From Cordia subcordata (taxonomy: Eukaryota > Streptophyta > Magnoliopsida > Boraginales > Cordiaceae), in NCBI GenBank assembly GCA_028554755.1, contig JAPTOF010000003.1, forward strand, positions 23,124,501 through 23,188,500: a stretch of DNA of 64,000 nucleotides, written 5' to 3'. A program made the translations under genes and the position numbers. The notes beneath the pieces were generated by a model. That model saw only the letters and a program-made list of their open reading frames with translations, did no database searches and had not been told where the DNA came from. This document shows positions 34,401 to 44,935 of the stretch, one piece after another. Within the stretch, counting starts at the first letter, position 1. Each line of letters starts with the position of its first letter.

Positions 34401-37400
34401 GCTATCAACAAAATTTGAAAGCTAGATCTGAAGATTCAAAGGAGTTATGAAGAAATTTGGATGACAAAAAACCCTAAGAAAAAATTCTGAGATTTGTGAC
34501 TCTGACCAATTGTGTGATGAAAAACTGTTACTATATGGCTCGCACTGATGAAAATGAACTGGGCAACTAGAAATAAAGATGATTTTTGTTGAGCAGAACA
34601 GCTTTGGAAGCCATGGATAAGAAGCTCGAAGCTCTGAGAGATAACAGGATCTAACCTGCTCTTGATACCATAACAGAAGCTAATATCTTGGAGAAAAAGT
34701 TATTCATTTTCATTAACTGAATCTGTTACAATGCTAGATATTTATAGGCGCAGTATTATAGAGAATGACTTAGCTTTAACTAACTAACCATACATGCTGA
34801 GCTGTAAGTCAACATTAATGAGTTGACTTTCTTTTAATTACTTAACAGCCAAACTAACTGTTTTATAACAAAAATGCATACTAATCCTATATATTCTAAC
34901 ACCTAATACACAATTAGTTTTAGGATGGAAGCCCATGTTTCTTATTCTTAACACTCTCAATTACCAAAACGTGCTACTTTCCAAACCTAGTCATAGTTCC
35001 AAATGGGAAAGAGGAAGTTTGTGATTACTCATCTATAAAATCTGAAAGATTTGCTTTCTGAATTGTGAGAAGTTGATAGTAATACAATAATGAAAGATCT
35101 GTTTTGTGAGAAGCTCATAATAATATAATAAAGAAGACCCCTGTAAGCTTGGGGACAAAATCAGAGAATTGGAGAGGATCACTAAGCAGTTATGCAAACT
35201 TGTGGACTGTATTTTTCTTTAATTCACATCTGAGGCATGCCATGACTTGCATTGCATTAATCACAAATCACAAGTTTCATGTTTTCAAACATGTTGCAGA
35301 AACCTGGGTTGCAGAATTTCTAGGGCCAAGTAATACTAAAGATCAAGAGTAAGAAGACAACACATGACTGTAAGTTTCAGCAGGCCAAGAGAGAACACAG
35401 AAGATTATTATTATCAGATCTAACATACGCATGTGCAGACAATATAATACATCACCAAGGATGATAAAGAACCAACCTTGCCATATGTCCTTTCTCCCAC
35501 AAGAACAGCTTTACAATTATCGTGAAGTGCAGTGGCTACCTGAAATGATAACCACCTATTACAACAGTAAGATTAGAGTATTAAATTTAGTAAGAGGCAC
35601 CAGTTTGAGCAGCTTACAATTTCACTGGCACTAGCAGTGTTTTTGTTAACCAAAACCTGCACAAAGCAATAGGTAGATCAGGTTATGAATGAAAAGAAGA
35701 CTACTGATCCAACTTATAATTTTCTCAGATTTCTTGCACCACTACCCCTCAATAAATAAAATCATTCACTAAAATTTATGGAAGTATTTGCAGTTATAGA
35801 TGTCTTTCACTAACTAATATTTCGTCAATTATTGTATGATCTGACAAAAAGTTAGGTACTATTTGCTGTTATATTGCTGGCTTTCAATCACTAATGTCAT
35901 AAAATGTACAGATAGATTCATATTGCTTCTTTGAACAAATAGAGAGTAAATCAAGCAAATTCCTAAGAAGCCATGGTTTGGACATGCCTCAATTACATGA
36001 AAGTCAAATAACTTCTGCCTACACTTGTACTAAAACAGTAACAAAAATATGATATGATTTATCTGAATCCACATATTCACAGACACCCACAAGCCATTGG
36101 TTCATAATAGATTCAGGTCGCTGGTTCAAATTAAACACAAGTAAGCAAGATTATTGTGGTGATAAGTTGCCAATGCTCGGGCGTTTTACAGTAACCTGCG
36201 CTCTTGTCCTTCTTATTAGAGAAAAGAAGTTGCCCCAGGGCACGCAACTTTGCTATAAGTCTCTTTCATGGATCATTTCAGTGAAAAATATGGCTCTGGT
36301 TATATAGCTTAGAATATGATCACCAATTTGATATAAGTCATTCTTACAATGAGAGGAGCTGTAATTAGAGGCGGAGTTTCAGCAACAATATTCTTCACAT
36401 ATTGGGGATCTCTTCCAACAGTGTAAGTGACCTGCCCACGAAAACATTATAAGAGGAGAGCAACTAATCATAACCATTGACTGCTTGACAAAAATAGATA
36501 GCTACATTTCCAAGGAGCTCACTCCCCTGGACCCAGTCCTTTACTTTCTTGCAAGACAAATTGGAACAAGCAGGCTAAGGTTCAGGTCAAAGCAAAGATA
36601 CTAAGCAAAAGCTATCAAATGCTAGTGACAGAGAAGCCTATGGTGGATCAGGTCTTCTTTTTTGTTTCTGGAAAAGTTTGGTGGATCATTTAATAATAAG
36701 GAAGGTGCTGGGACAGCAATGGGAGGCTAACAGCCAGAGAAGCAACCTCTAGATGGGATATGGTCGATATTTGAGAATTGCTTTTGATTTCATACTAATC
36801 TTGAGCTTTTCCCCCAAAACCAGAAATTTGAGCTTCTCAAAAAGAAGTATTTTTGAAAATTATATAAAAAATCTCATTTTTTGAAAAGCTAACCCACAGA
36901 AGCCCTCTGCTAAAATGTACGAGAGATTCTATTGACTGATAGACTATATAGAATAGTTGCATAAAGTTCTGACAGCTGTAATTAATATTCTGCCAGCTAG
37001 GCAATTAGTTATAGTAATGCATGTGTTCAAGTAGTCAGTCAATTAGTTATTGACTTACATTGACTTGTAGTTCAAGACATACTATAAATATCTGGTTGTA
37101 ACTACCTCTCAATAATAATGAAATCATTTTCTCTTTCACTTCACATGGTATCAAGAGCAGAAAAATCCTGGAGAATTTTTTTTTTTTTCACAGACGCCAT
37201 AGCTATGGCCTTTAATCATCCTTCTTTTTTCTTCTTCCTTTTCTCAAAACTCCCCCATCATCTTTTTACCCATATCATTGCGAGCAGATTCATATAGTTT
37301 TTCACATATTTCTTCACTTTTCTCTATTTGATTTCTCACTTCTCTACTTCGCGCAAGTTAGGGTTTCTTCATCAATGAAACCTTGATTTTTTCTTTAATT

Positions 37401-40400
37401 CTTCAACATATCATAATCAAATCAGTTTCAATCTTCTTCTCTTTCACTCGCCTTACAAATTCATATAATTTTCATACAATTTCTTGTTTGTTCTCATTGT
37501 CTAGGGTTTTCTCTCATCGATAACAGCTTCATAGCTTCTTCTTATGGCTTTACCTTTAGATTTAGCTATGTTTCCTGGACTCAAGGTTCTCATGAGGAAT
37601 CTATCTGGTCTAGTGCATATTAAACTAGACAACAACAATTACTTCCAATGGAAATCTCAGATGGAAGCTCCACTTTCTGCCTATGATCTTCTTGATCATG
37701 TCACAGAAGCAGCTCCTTGTCCTCCTCGCACAGTTATTCAACCTGATGGCTCTGCCGTGGTTAATCCAGAATACACTAATTGGATTACCATTGATAAGCA
37801 TCTTAGAACTTGTCTCTATGCCTCTATCTCTTCTGAAGTCTTCTCTCAAGTGTCTCAATTGACCTCTGCTGTAGCTATATGGAGTTCATTGGCTACTAAG
37901 TACAATTATCTCAGCAGAGCACACATTCAACAATTGAAACTGAAGTTGCACAATCTACACAAAGGTACTCAAACTATGCAGGCCTATTTGGATCAAGTCA
38001 AAAATATTACAGATGCTCTTGCAGCAGCTTTAGTTACTGTTGATCCCGAAGATCTTATCTACTACATCCTCCAGGGGCTACCATCTCAGTTTGATTCCTT
38101 TAAAGCTTCTATTCGAACAAGATCTACTCCTCTCTCTGTTCCTGAACTAATCAATCTTATTATTTCTGAAGACCTTATCATTCAAACTCCTACTATGTCT
38201 CTTAATTCCACTACACAGGACACTCATGCTGCTCTTACTTCCACTAACAATAACACTACTAATGCTGCTTTTAGAGGCAGAAGTGGCAGGGGTAGAGGGT
38301 TTCAAGGGAGAGATGGTGGAAATGGAACTGGTCGGTCTAATCAAACTGCGCCTGGCATATTAGGAACACCACCTGCTACTGGACTATCTGCTGCTCAATC
38401 TCAACAGTCCCAGGCTGGTCAAGCTTATGCTCAATCATATCCTAGATTACAGTGCCAAATTTGTGGTAAGGCCAATCATTCTACAATAGAGTGTTGGCAT
38501 AGGTATGACCATATCAATTATGGCAATCCTAAACAAGGCAAACAAGCCATGACTGCTCAATCTGCAGCCTCCTTATCTGGTTCTAGTTCTGAATGGTTTT
38601 TGGACAGTGGTGCAAACACTCATGTCACAGTAGATTTAAACAATTTTGTGGTAGCTCAGCCATATCAAGGAATTGATACAGTGACTATTGGTAATGAACA
38701 GAATTTACCTATTCAACATACTGGGTCAGGTAAACTATATACACCTACTTCACAGCTTGTTCTTACTAATCTTCTTCATGTCCCTTATATATCCACTAGT
38801 TTTCTTTCTATCTACCAACTCACTAAAGATAATTCATGTACTCTTGTTTTCAATTCAAAGGAGGTGACTCTAGTGGACAATACTACAAGCAAGGTCCTGT
38901 TCAGGGCCGCCTGTAGGAATGAACTCTATGCACTTCCTTCATCAGTCAACTTTGCTGCTTTCTATCAATTCAATAATAAAAGGGACAAGACTGCACTAAG
39001 TGCTGCAGCTATTCCTGCTTCCATTCAGTGTCATAGCTCTACTGTTACACAAGCTGCTACTCATCTCTGGCATGCCAAGCTTGGACATCCAGCTTCTTCT
39101 GTTCTACAACAATTGTCTAGTGAATTAGGTTTCATTTGTACTTCTAATTCACTGTAGTGTGTTTCTTGTGCTGTTTCAAAATCTCATAGGTTATCTTTTC
39201 CCATATCCCCAAGTGTATCCCCTACTCCTTTTCATTTAGTTCATGCAGATATATGGGGACCATCCCCTGTGCTATTTTGTATGGGATACAAGTACTACTT
39301 CTTATTAATGGATGATTTTTTCTAGATTTACATGGATTTATCCACTCAAACTTAAATCTGATACCTATGATGCTTTCCTGTGTTTTAATTCCATGGTTAC
39401 TACTCAATTTAATACCACAATCAAGCTATTCAGATCTGATAATGGAACTGAATTTGTTAACAAAAAGTTTCAACATCTTTTTCAGTCGCAAGGCACTCTA
39501 CATCAAACATCTTGTGCATATACACCTCAACAAAATGGCAGGGCTGAGAGGAAACACAGACATCTTATTGAAACAACATTGTCTTTACTCAACCAAGCTT
39601 CTCTACCCTCTAAATATTGGTTAGAAGCCCTTGCCTATGCCAATTTTTTTAATTAATAGACTTCCTACTCCCACATTAAACAATCATACTCCTTTTGAAC
39701 TTCTCTATCATACAAAACCTGCTTACACAAAATTTAAGGTGTTTGGATGTCTCTGTTTCCTATGGCTAAAACCTTACAATAACCATAAACTAGAAAACAG
39801 ATACAGGCCATGTGTTTTTCTTGGCTATCCACCAAATACCAGAAGGTATAAGTGTTTTGATTTGACAACAAACAAAATTTTCATATCAAGACATGTGGTG
39901 TTCTTTGAGAATCAATTTCCATATGCAACTCATACTCAGCCTAGCAACTCTGCTGTTGCTTCTACATTCTTTGATGTTCCTTTATCTCCTATTTTTCCAC
40001 ATTTTGTCACAGATCATTCTTATTCTGAACTGTCTATACCTGTAGCTGGTGCTTCCACATTGTCCACATCTCCTTCCTCCATTCCTTCTCAAGTTTTTTC
40101 TTTTACTCCTATGTCTAGTCCCTTTAAAATTAATGAACTCTTCAGTTCCAATTTCACATCAGCAGGATTCTAATTCTTCTTCTACTTCCACAATTCAACC
40201 AAATCAGCTTGGCTTATCTGGTTTCACTGCTCCAATCAACAATCATCCTATGTTGACAAGGTCAAAGACTGGTTCACTACCACCACCATTGTATCAGTTG
40301 CATTCCTTGATCACAACTCCTACTACAACTGAGCCAGTGAGTTACAAAGAGGCTTCTAAGTATGCTTGTTGGGTGAAAGCAATGGAGGAGGAATATTAGG

Positions 40401-43400
40401 CTTTATTACAACAGAAAACCTGGGAATTGGTTCCTCTTCCTCATCGTAGAACACACATTGGTTGTAAATGGGTCTACAAAATCAAAAGGAATGCTGATGG
40501 CTCTATTTCTAGATATAAAGCAAGGCTAGTGGCTAAGGGATTCTTGCAGGAACATGGAATTGACTATACATAGAGATTCAGCCCTGTTATTAAACCACAA
40601 ACCATTAGAATTGTTCTTAGCTTAGCACTCACTAATGAATGGTCCATCAGGCAATTCGATGTCTCTAATGCCTTTTTGCATGGTTCTCTCTCTGAAACTG
40701 TGTATATGACTCAGCCCTCTGGTTTTCAGGATCCCTCTAAACCTGAAAATCTTTATATGGTCTGAAACAAGCCCCCAGGGCTTGGTTTCATAAGCTGACT
40801 TCCTTCTTAATCCAACAGGGCTTCAAAGCAAGCAAAGCAGACTCTTCACTTTTTATACATCACACTGCCTCAGATTACACTTTGATGCTCATTTATGTTG
40901 ATGATATTCTACTCACAAGCAGTTCTACATCCTATATGACTCAGCTTCTCAAGGCAATGAATACACAATTCATTATGAAGGACTTAGGGGAATTATCCTA
41001 TTTCCTAGGTTTAGAGGTTCAAAGAATGTCTGATTCTTTCATTTTGCATCAAACCAAGTATGCATTAGATTTAATCAAAAAGGCTGGCATGGCACAATGT
41101 ACTTCTGTTGATATACCTACTTCATCTAAACAGTCTCAGGTTTCTAGTTCCTCTATTCTTTTCTCTGATCCTACTCTATTTAGGAGTCTTGTTGGAGCCT
41201 TACAATATTTGACAATGACCAGGCCAGACATACAATATGCAGTTAATAGTTTGTGTCAACACATGCATTCTCCTACTCAGGGTGATTTTCAGTTCTTAAA
41301 AAGATGCATCAGATACATTCAGGGCTCAGTATCTATGGGGTTAAAATTTGTAAAAGGATAATTTGATCTAATAGGTTACACAGACTCATATTGGGCTTCT
41401 AGTGCAGAGGACAGGAAATCCACTTCAGGGTATTCCATCTTTCTAGGTCCAAACCTGATTTCTTGGTGCTCTAAAAAGCAGCCAACAGTTGCAAGAAACT
41501 CAACTGAAGCAGAATACAGGACTATGGCAAATGCAGTGGCAGAAATCAAATGGCTAACATATCTTCTGAAGGACTTGCACATTCATGGTTCCACTCCTCT
41601 ACTTTACTGTGATAGTCAATCTGCTATAGCTTTGGCTACAAATCCAGTTTTTCATGGCAGAACCAAGCACATAGAAATTGACTATCATTTCACAAGAGAA
41701 CAAGTCTCTAATAAGCAACTACAACTCAGCTATCTATCTACAGCAGAGCAGATTGCTGATTTATTCACCCAATCTTTGACTTTTAAGCAGTTCTCATATC
41801 TCAGGAGCGAGTTGCCCTTGGTGCTTCACCAAGTTCATCTTGAGGGGGGATGATAGTCTAGATAGAATAGTTGCATAAAGTTCTGACAGATGTAATTAAT
41901 ATTCTGCCAGCTAGGTAGCTAGTTATAGTAGTGCATGTGTTCAAGTAGTCAGTCAATTAGTTATTGACTTACAATGACTTGTAGTTCAAGACATACTATA
42001 AATATTTGGTTATAACTACTTCTCAATAATAATGAAATCATTTTCTCTTTCACTTCACATTGACCAGATGAATTCATTTGATATAACAAAAATAGAAAGA
42101 ACTTTTACAAAAGAAGAAAGGCATGAAACAACTGAAATATATAACAAATTATCAACGACCAAAGCAGAAGAATCTGGATCATAACCTGGCAGACAAAAAT
42201 AGGCTAAGCAAGATCATATACAGATGATAGGATGGAACAACACCTGAAAAGCAATGGCTATGAAAAACGAGCAACTACTTCTATTGTAACCTAATCAAAT
42301 CCTCTACCTCCAACCTTCAACCCTTATCTCTCCCAGCCCCCCTCCCAAAAAAAAAGAAAAGAATAAGAAAAGGGAAAAGTAAGAAGAAAGATAGGAAAAG
42401 GAGAAAAGAGATAACAAAGGACAAACATATGTGTATCTAACAGGTTTCCTCCATAACAATGAAAGCTTTTAAATACTGAAGAATACTTCAAGTTGATTAC
42501 AAGAGTCATAGAAAACATTTCGCAATACCTTATGTCATGGTCTGGGTTGGCTTACAAATAAAATGTTTGATGATAACGCATATCATGGTTTGAGAAGATT
42601 TACATACCATGTCTCCTTCATTTAGAAAGAGTGGATTACAAGAGTCATAGAGAGCATTTCATGATACCCTATGCCATGGTCTGGGTTGACTTACAAATAA
42701 AATGTTTGATGATAACACATATCATGATTTGAGGACATTTACATACCGTCTCTCTTTCATTTAGAAAGAGTTTAGCAATCTCAATTCCAGCCTGAAAAAG
42801 ACCAACGTCAGAGATGGAGCTATATGTTTTCAAGTAATTCAAAATCAAATTTTATGAAGGAACAAACAAGATCAACTATGTCATAAGCTCTTGGAAAAAT
42901 ATAGATAAAGCATTTAGCATCACTAAAGCAAGTTTTGTCTTACTCAATTTACCCTACCCAAACTACAATATACGTGAAAACTGCTTCAAGATATCTAGCC
43001 AAATAAAGGAAGACCATAACTGTGAATCTGCAATATCTTCTTGATTAATTCATAAGGAAAAGACGAAAAATTGAAAAATGTATTTACGTATGCGTTAATG
43101 CAAGTGCATATGCATGTATCTATAAGTATCTCAAGGTCTAAAGATAATTATCCAGCAAAACTCTAATATGCCCTCTTTTATAGTAATTTTAGATTTAAAA
43201 TCAATGTTTTAGTTTAGTATTTTCAGTTAAAATCCAGGGTAAAGTTTGTTGCAACAAAGAGTTTCAAGACTTGCTCATGGGGACCATCAGAGGCCATGAA
43301 ACCTAAAGAAAATTATAAATTTGCTAAAAAGAGTTTTATGGCCAGGCCATGAGATTTCAGACGTGCCCATTAAGGTTGCAGTATGAAGGAATAGAGTCCC

Positions 43401-44591
43401 AGCTACTGGATTTGTTAAAGATTCAGCTTTCTGGAGAAGGAAACTTTTATTTCATCTTGGAGAGCAAGTATGATTTTCCTTTCCTTTTTCAATTCACAAC
43501 AACTAAGGAAAAGTGTTAAACAAGGAAAGAATTACTATTTTTGGAAAAGAAAAGATAGAGTAAGACTCACTGCTTTGGAAAGAGCATTTGATGCATCATC
43601 CAAGACAAGGAAGAGAAGGAAAAATGCAGGAACATCAACAGCAAAGGAAGAAAGTAATTTTTGAAGATGATTGGTGCAGAAATCTATCCAACAAGTTTGC
43701 TTTTATTTTCTAAGTGTTATTCCTTTAACTTTAACTATGTAAAGATACTATTTCTTCTTAGACATTAGGAGAGTAATTACACTTGAATGTTTTATTTTAA
43801 TTACAGAAATTTGCATTTAGTTTTTATTCTTAATACTTATTCATTGTTGATTGATTTCAATTCATTGGTATCAAAGAGAGAAGCTAGGGTTTTGCTTTAA
43901 TTAATCTTGAGCATGATTTTATATGTTTACGTATAACCTATTGATCTGGGGTCTTTTCAGGTAGGCAACGAGTAGGTTTATTTGCAGCACAAGTTCAATT
44001 CTTGTGCGTTTCAATTCTGTAATATTCAGGAGAGGTGTCTAGATTGAGTTGAACATCTATTTCCCCAAAAAAGATTAGATAGGCTCTAGTAAGAACCCGC
44101 CAATTCTAAATCTTAATTTTTGAATTAAAACTCACACTCATACTACCTAGGGTGAATTTTGTACCCTAATTTTCAAAAAAAGTGTGATAGTTTTATTTTC
44201 TCTCAAATTGTACTTTTTATTTACTTTTAATCTGTTTCTACTTAATTTTACTTCTGCTTCCAATTAATTTGATTGCTCAAATAACAAATATAATATCAAT
44301 CATAATTGCCAGCATACATTGTAATATTTGTTCAAATGATATCTAAACTTTCTTTGCCCTATACTACTGATTCAATTACTATACTTGCCAGTGTTTGCTA
44401 GAACACATCAAACACCTTTAACTACAAGATGCTACTTTGGCTAACTAAGATAGCACATTAGAAAATACAAAGATTGAATGATCCATAAATTGCCAATTAA
44501 ATTAGCAAACAAACCTGAACAAGTCCACCAAGATTATCTCTAAGATCAAGAATCAAATATGCAACTCCCGTGTCTTGGAGTCGCTTAATTG
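28397..44591 (-). CDS. CTPA: S41 carboxyl-terminal processing peptidase (CtpA / D1-protease type), C-terminal half
   Basis: Serine endopeptidase of the plastid type that in plants matures the D1 protein of photosystem II in the thylakoid lumen (family knowledge). Exons visible: B 44591-44515, C 42791-42747, D 36431-36348, E 35656-35618, F 35539-35477, G 29149-29020, and a weak terminal candidate H 28485-28397. They join in phase to read [72 protein letters not shown] and [14 protein letters not shown]. The catalytic Ser is the first Ser of SASEI and the Lys is the last residue of exon F, 25 residues later, as in the family dyad. The N-terminal exons (transit peptide, PDZ) are not seen between 44.6 and 64 kb and must lie beyond, if the gene is intact. 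Three introns carry or adjoin LTR elements. Confidence 0.85.
29020..29149 (-). CDS. CTPA: CtpA exon G
   Basis: 130 bases: [43 protein letters not shown] plus one base. Continues exon F to give [13 protein letters not shown], the conserved sequence after the catalytic Lys. Acceptor GTATAG, donor GTGAGT. Confidence 0.92.
29737..29967 (-). repeat. Copia 2 3' LTR
   Basis: Plus strand TAACAAAAGC...TATTCTAACA. Carries the same TAGATATTTATAGGC segment as its partner; this is a TATA-like sequence (TATAAATA on the minus strand) for the element promoter. Confidence 0.95.
29975..33360 (-). pseudogene. Copia 2 pol (protease, integrase, RT, RNase H)
   Basis: Protease motif [13 protein letters not shown]; integrase zinc region [12 protein letters not shown]; core HSNVWGPSP; and QNGKVERKH. 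The integrase motif normally reading RSDN-G-E is RTNKCGE, losing a catalytic Asp. The RT motif is YVDN instead of YVDD, losing a metal-binding Asp. RNase H follows ([26 protein letters not shown]). TAA at 32989, TGA near 32170, and frame shifts near 31990 and 30410 break the polyprotein. Inactive, but complete in layout. Confidence 0.93.
33364..34296 (-). pseudogene. Copia 2 gag
   Basis: Starts [20 protein letters not shown], with the UBN2-type gag core ([50 protein letters not shown]). A Gly/Arg-rich segment is interrupted by one TAG near 33520, followed by a zinc knuckle [14 protein letters not shown]. Forms the particle and binds RNA in intact elements. Confidence 0.9.
34671..34901 (-). 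repeat. Copia 2 5' LTR
   Basis: Plus strand TAACAGAAGC...TATTCTAACA, adjacent on its left to the tRNA-Met-type primer site. Contains the element's own TATAAATA on the minus strand. Confidence 0.95.
34902..35476 (-). other. CtpA intron F-G remainder
   Basis: Ordinary intron sequence between copia 2 and exon F. Together with 29150-29736 it suggests an intron of about 1.16 kb before insertion. Nothing else recognised. Confidence 0.6.
35477..35539 (-). CDS. CTPA: CtpA exon F (catalytic Lys)
   Basis: 63 bases: [21 protein letters not shown]. The final Lys codon is the general base of the Ser-Lys dyad, directly before the donor GTTGGT. The following intron is 6.3 kb and carries copia 2. Confidence 0.92.
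35618..35656 (-). CDS. CTPA: CtpA exon E (catalytic Ser)
   Basis: 39-base micro-exon coding [13 protein letters not shown]. The first Ser of SASEI is the nucleophile of S41 peptidases. Acceptor GTGCAG, donor GTAAGC. Confidence 0.9.
35657..36347 (-). other. CtpA intron D-E
   Basis: 691 bp of AT-rich intron with no TE ends or extra exon recognised. Confidence 0.6.
36348..36431 (-). CDS. CTPA: CtpA exon D
   Basis: 84 bases, 28 codons: [20 protein letters not shown] then PLITAPLI, leading into the active-site loop. Acceptor GGGCAG, donor GTAAGA. A 6.3-kb intron carrying a copia element separates it from exon C. Confidence 0.9.
36937..37145 (+). repeat. Copia 3 5' LTR
   Basis: TGATAGACTATATAG...CACTTCACA, with ACTATAAATA as a likely TATA region. 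Confidence 0.95.
37544..39157 (+). pseudogene. Copia 3 gag-protease
   Basis: Open from ATG 37544 to a TAG at 39155. Gag starts [17 protein letters not shown] and contains [34 protein letters not shown] and the zinc knuckle [14 protein letters not shown]. Protease has [12 protein letters not shown] with an intact D-S-G-A. The frame ends inside the integrase zinc region ([13 protein letters not shown]). Confidence 0.93.
39158..41853 (+). pseudogene. Copia 3 integrase, RT and RNase H (broken)
   Basis: Integrase core [25 protein letters not shown] and [12 protein letters not shown] are well kept. A frameshift near 39310 and others near 39650, 40170 and 40760 break the frame, as do stops at about 40397, 40571 and 41360. 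RT has [22 protein letters not shown] and an intact YVDDI. RNase H ends [20 protein letters not shown]. Not translatable as one polyprotein. Confidence 0.9.
41851..42059 (+). repeat. Copia 3 3' LTR
   Basis: TGATAGTCTAGATAG...CACTTCACA, directly after the purine tract. Confidence 0.95.
42495..42772 (-). repeat. 139-bp tandem duplication covering the CtpA exon C end
   Basis: Copies 42495-42633 and 42634-42772 have a period of exactly 139 bp and similar sequence throughout. The right copy carries the 3' part of exon C and its donor. The left copy repeats the same exon part (LFLNEGDM) and a second GTATGT donor at 42607-42602. Copies differ by scattered substitutions, so the event is not recent. 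Confidence 0.92.
42747..42791 (-). CDS. CTPA: CtpA exon C
   Basis: 45 bases: [15 protein letters not shown]. Donor GTATGT at 42746. In relatives as I recall them the last residues are typically NEGDT or DEGDT, so NERET is unusual. A second copy of the exon end, reading LFLNEGDM before its own GTATGT, lies 139 bp downstream (see the duplication at 42495-42772). Which donor is used cannot be read from DNA. Confidence 0.8.
42792..44514 (-). other. CtpA intron B-C
   Basis: 1.7 kb of AT-rich intron. A plus-strand frame at 43470-43664 is rich in Lys/Arg with no recognisable domain and is not called. No TE ends seen. Confidence 0.55.
44515..44591 (-). CDS. CTPA: CtpA exon B ([12 protein letters not shown])
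   Basis: 77 bases, phase 1 in, phase 0 out: (A)[20 protein letters not shown] then GGLVQ, the conserved strand-turn before the active site. Acceptor CTTGCAG, donor GTTTGT. The acceptor lies only 50 bp from the edge of a copia element at 44642. Confidence 0.9.
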
Positions 44592-44641
44592 CTGCAAGAA
44601 GTCAATTTTCACATGGGTAATTCACTTTCCCCTTTGAAACA

Positions 44642-44702
44642 TATAGAGAAATAGAAGCATGTGCGAAACTATTTGAGATTCTCATTATGATCTGCAGTTA
44701 CA

Positions 44703-44743
<41 letters not shown>

Positions 44744-44925
44744 GATAGGGACTTGGTGATCAGCTTATAACTAAGTGAGTGTATGATAACCTATCACGTA
44801 ACTAACTAGTATAGCAGTTAGTGTGCTAGTGCTATAGTCCCTAACTCCCACATACAATGCTTCACAGTTTAACTGTATAGAGTATGAGCCTATCTAAACA
44901 TCTGTGTCTCTAGTATTCGTTATCA
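44642..44925 (-). repeat. Copia 4 3' LTR with expanded AT microsatellite
   Basis: Plus strand TATAGAGAAATAG...CGTTATCA. Contains about 33 bases of (AT)n at 44707-44739 that the partner LTR lacks, which accounts for most of the length difference (284 versus 262 bp). Confidence 0.93.
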
Positions 44926-44935
44926 TCCCCTCAAG

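Larger units (their letters stand above)
29737..34901 (-). mobile_element. Ty1/copia LTR retrotransposon 2 (in CtpA intron F-G)
   Basis: 5165-bp element in the gene's sense orientation. LTRs 29737-29967 and 34671-34901 (231 bp each, about 11 mismatches by eye, roughly 95% identity). Exact 5-bp target duplication CCTAA at 29732-29736 and 34902-34906. The primer site TGGTATCAAGAGC (34670-34658, minus strand) abuts the 5' LTR, and a purine tract (TTGAGGGGGGA) abuts the 3' LTR. Gag, protease, integrase, reverse transcriptase and RNase H are all present in copia order, with a few stops, two frameshifts and changed catalytic residues. Confidence 0.97.
36937..42059 (+). mobile_element. Ty1/copia LTR retrotransposon 3 (antisense in CtpA intron C-D)
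   Basis: 5123-bp element opposite to the host gene. LTRs 36937-37145 and 41851-42059 (209 bp each, about 11 differences by eye). Exact target duplication TTGAC at 36932-36936 and 42060-42064. Primer site TGGTATCAAGAGC at 37146-37158; polypurine tract TTGAGGGGGGA just before the 3' LTR. Close relative of copia 2 in both gag and pol. Without it the intron would be about 1.19 kb. Confidence 0.97.

Noticed and set aside
43470..43664. Lys/Arg-rich 64-codon plus-strand frame in CtpA intron B-C
   Set aside because: Composition-driven, no domain, antisense to the intron of a better-supported gene.
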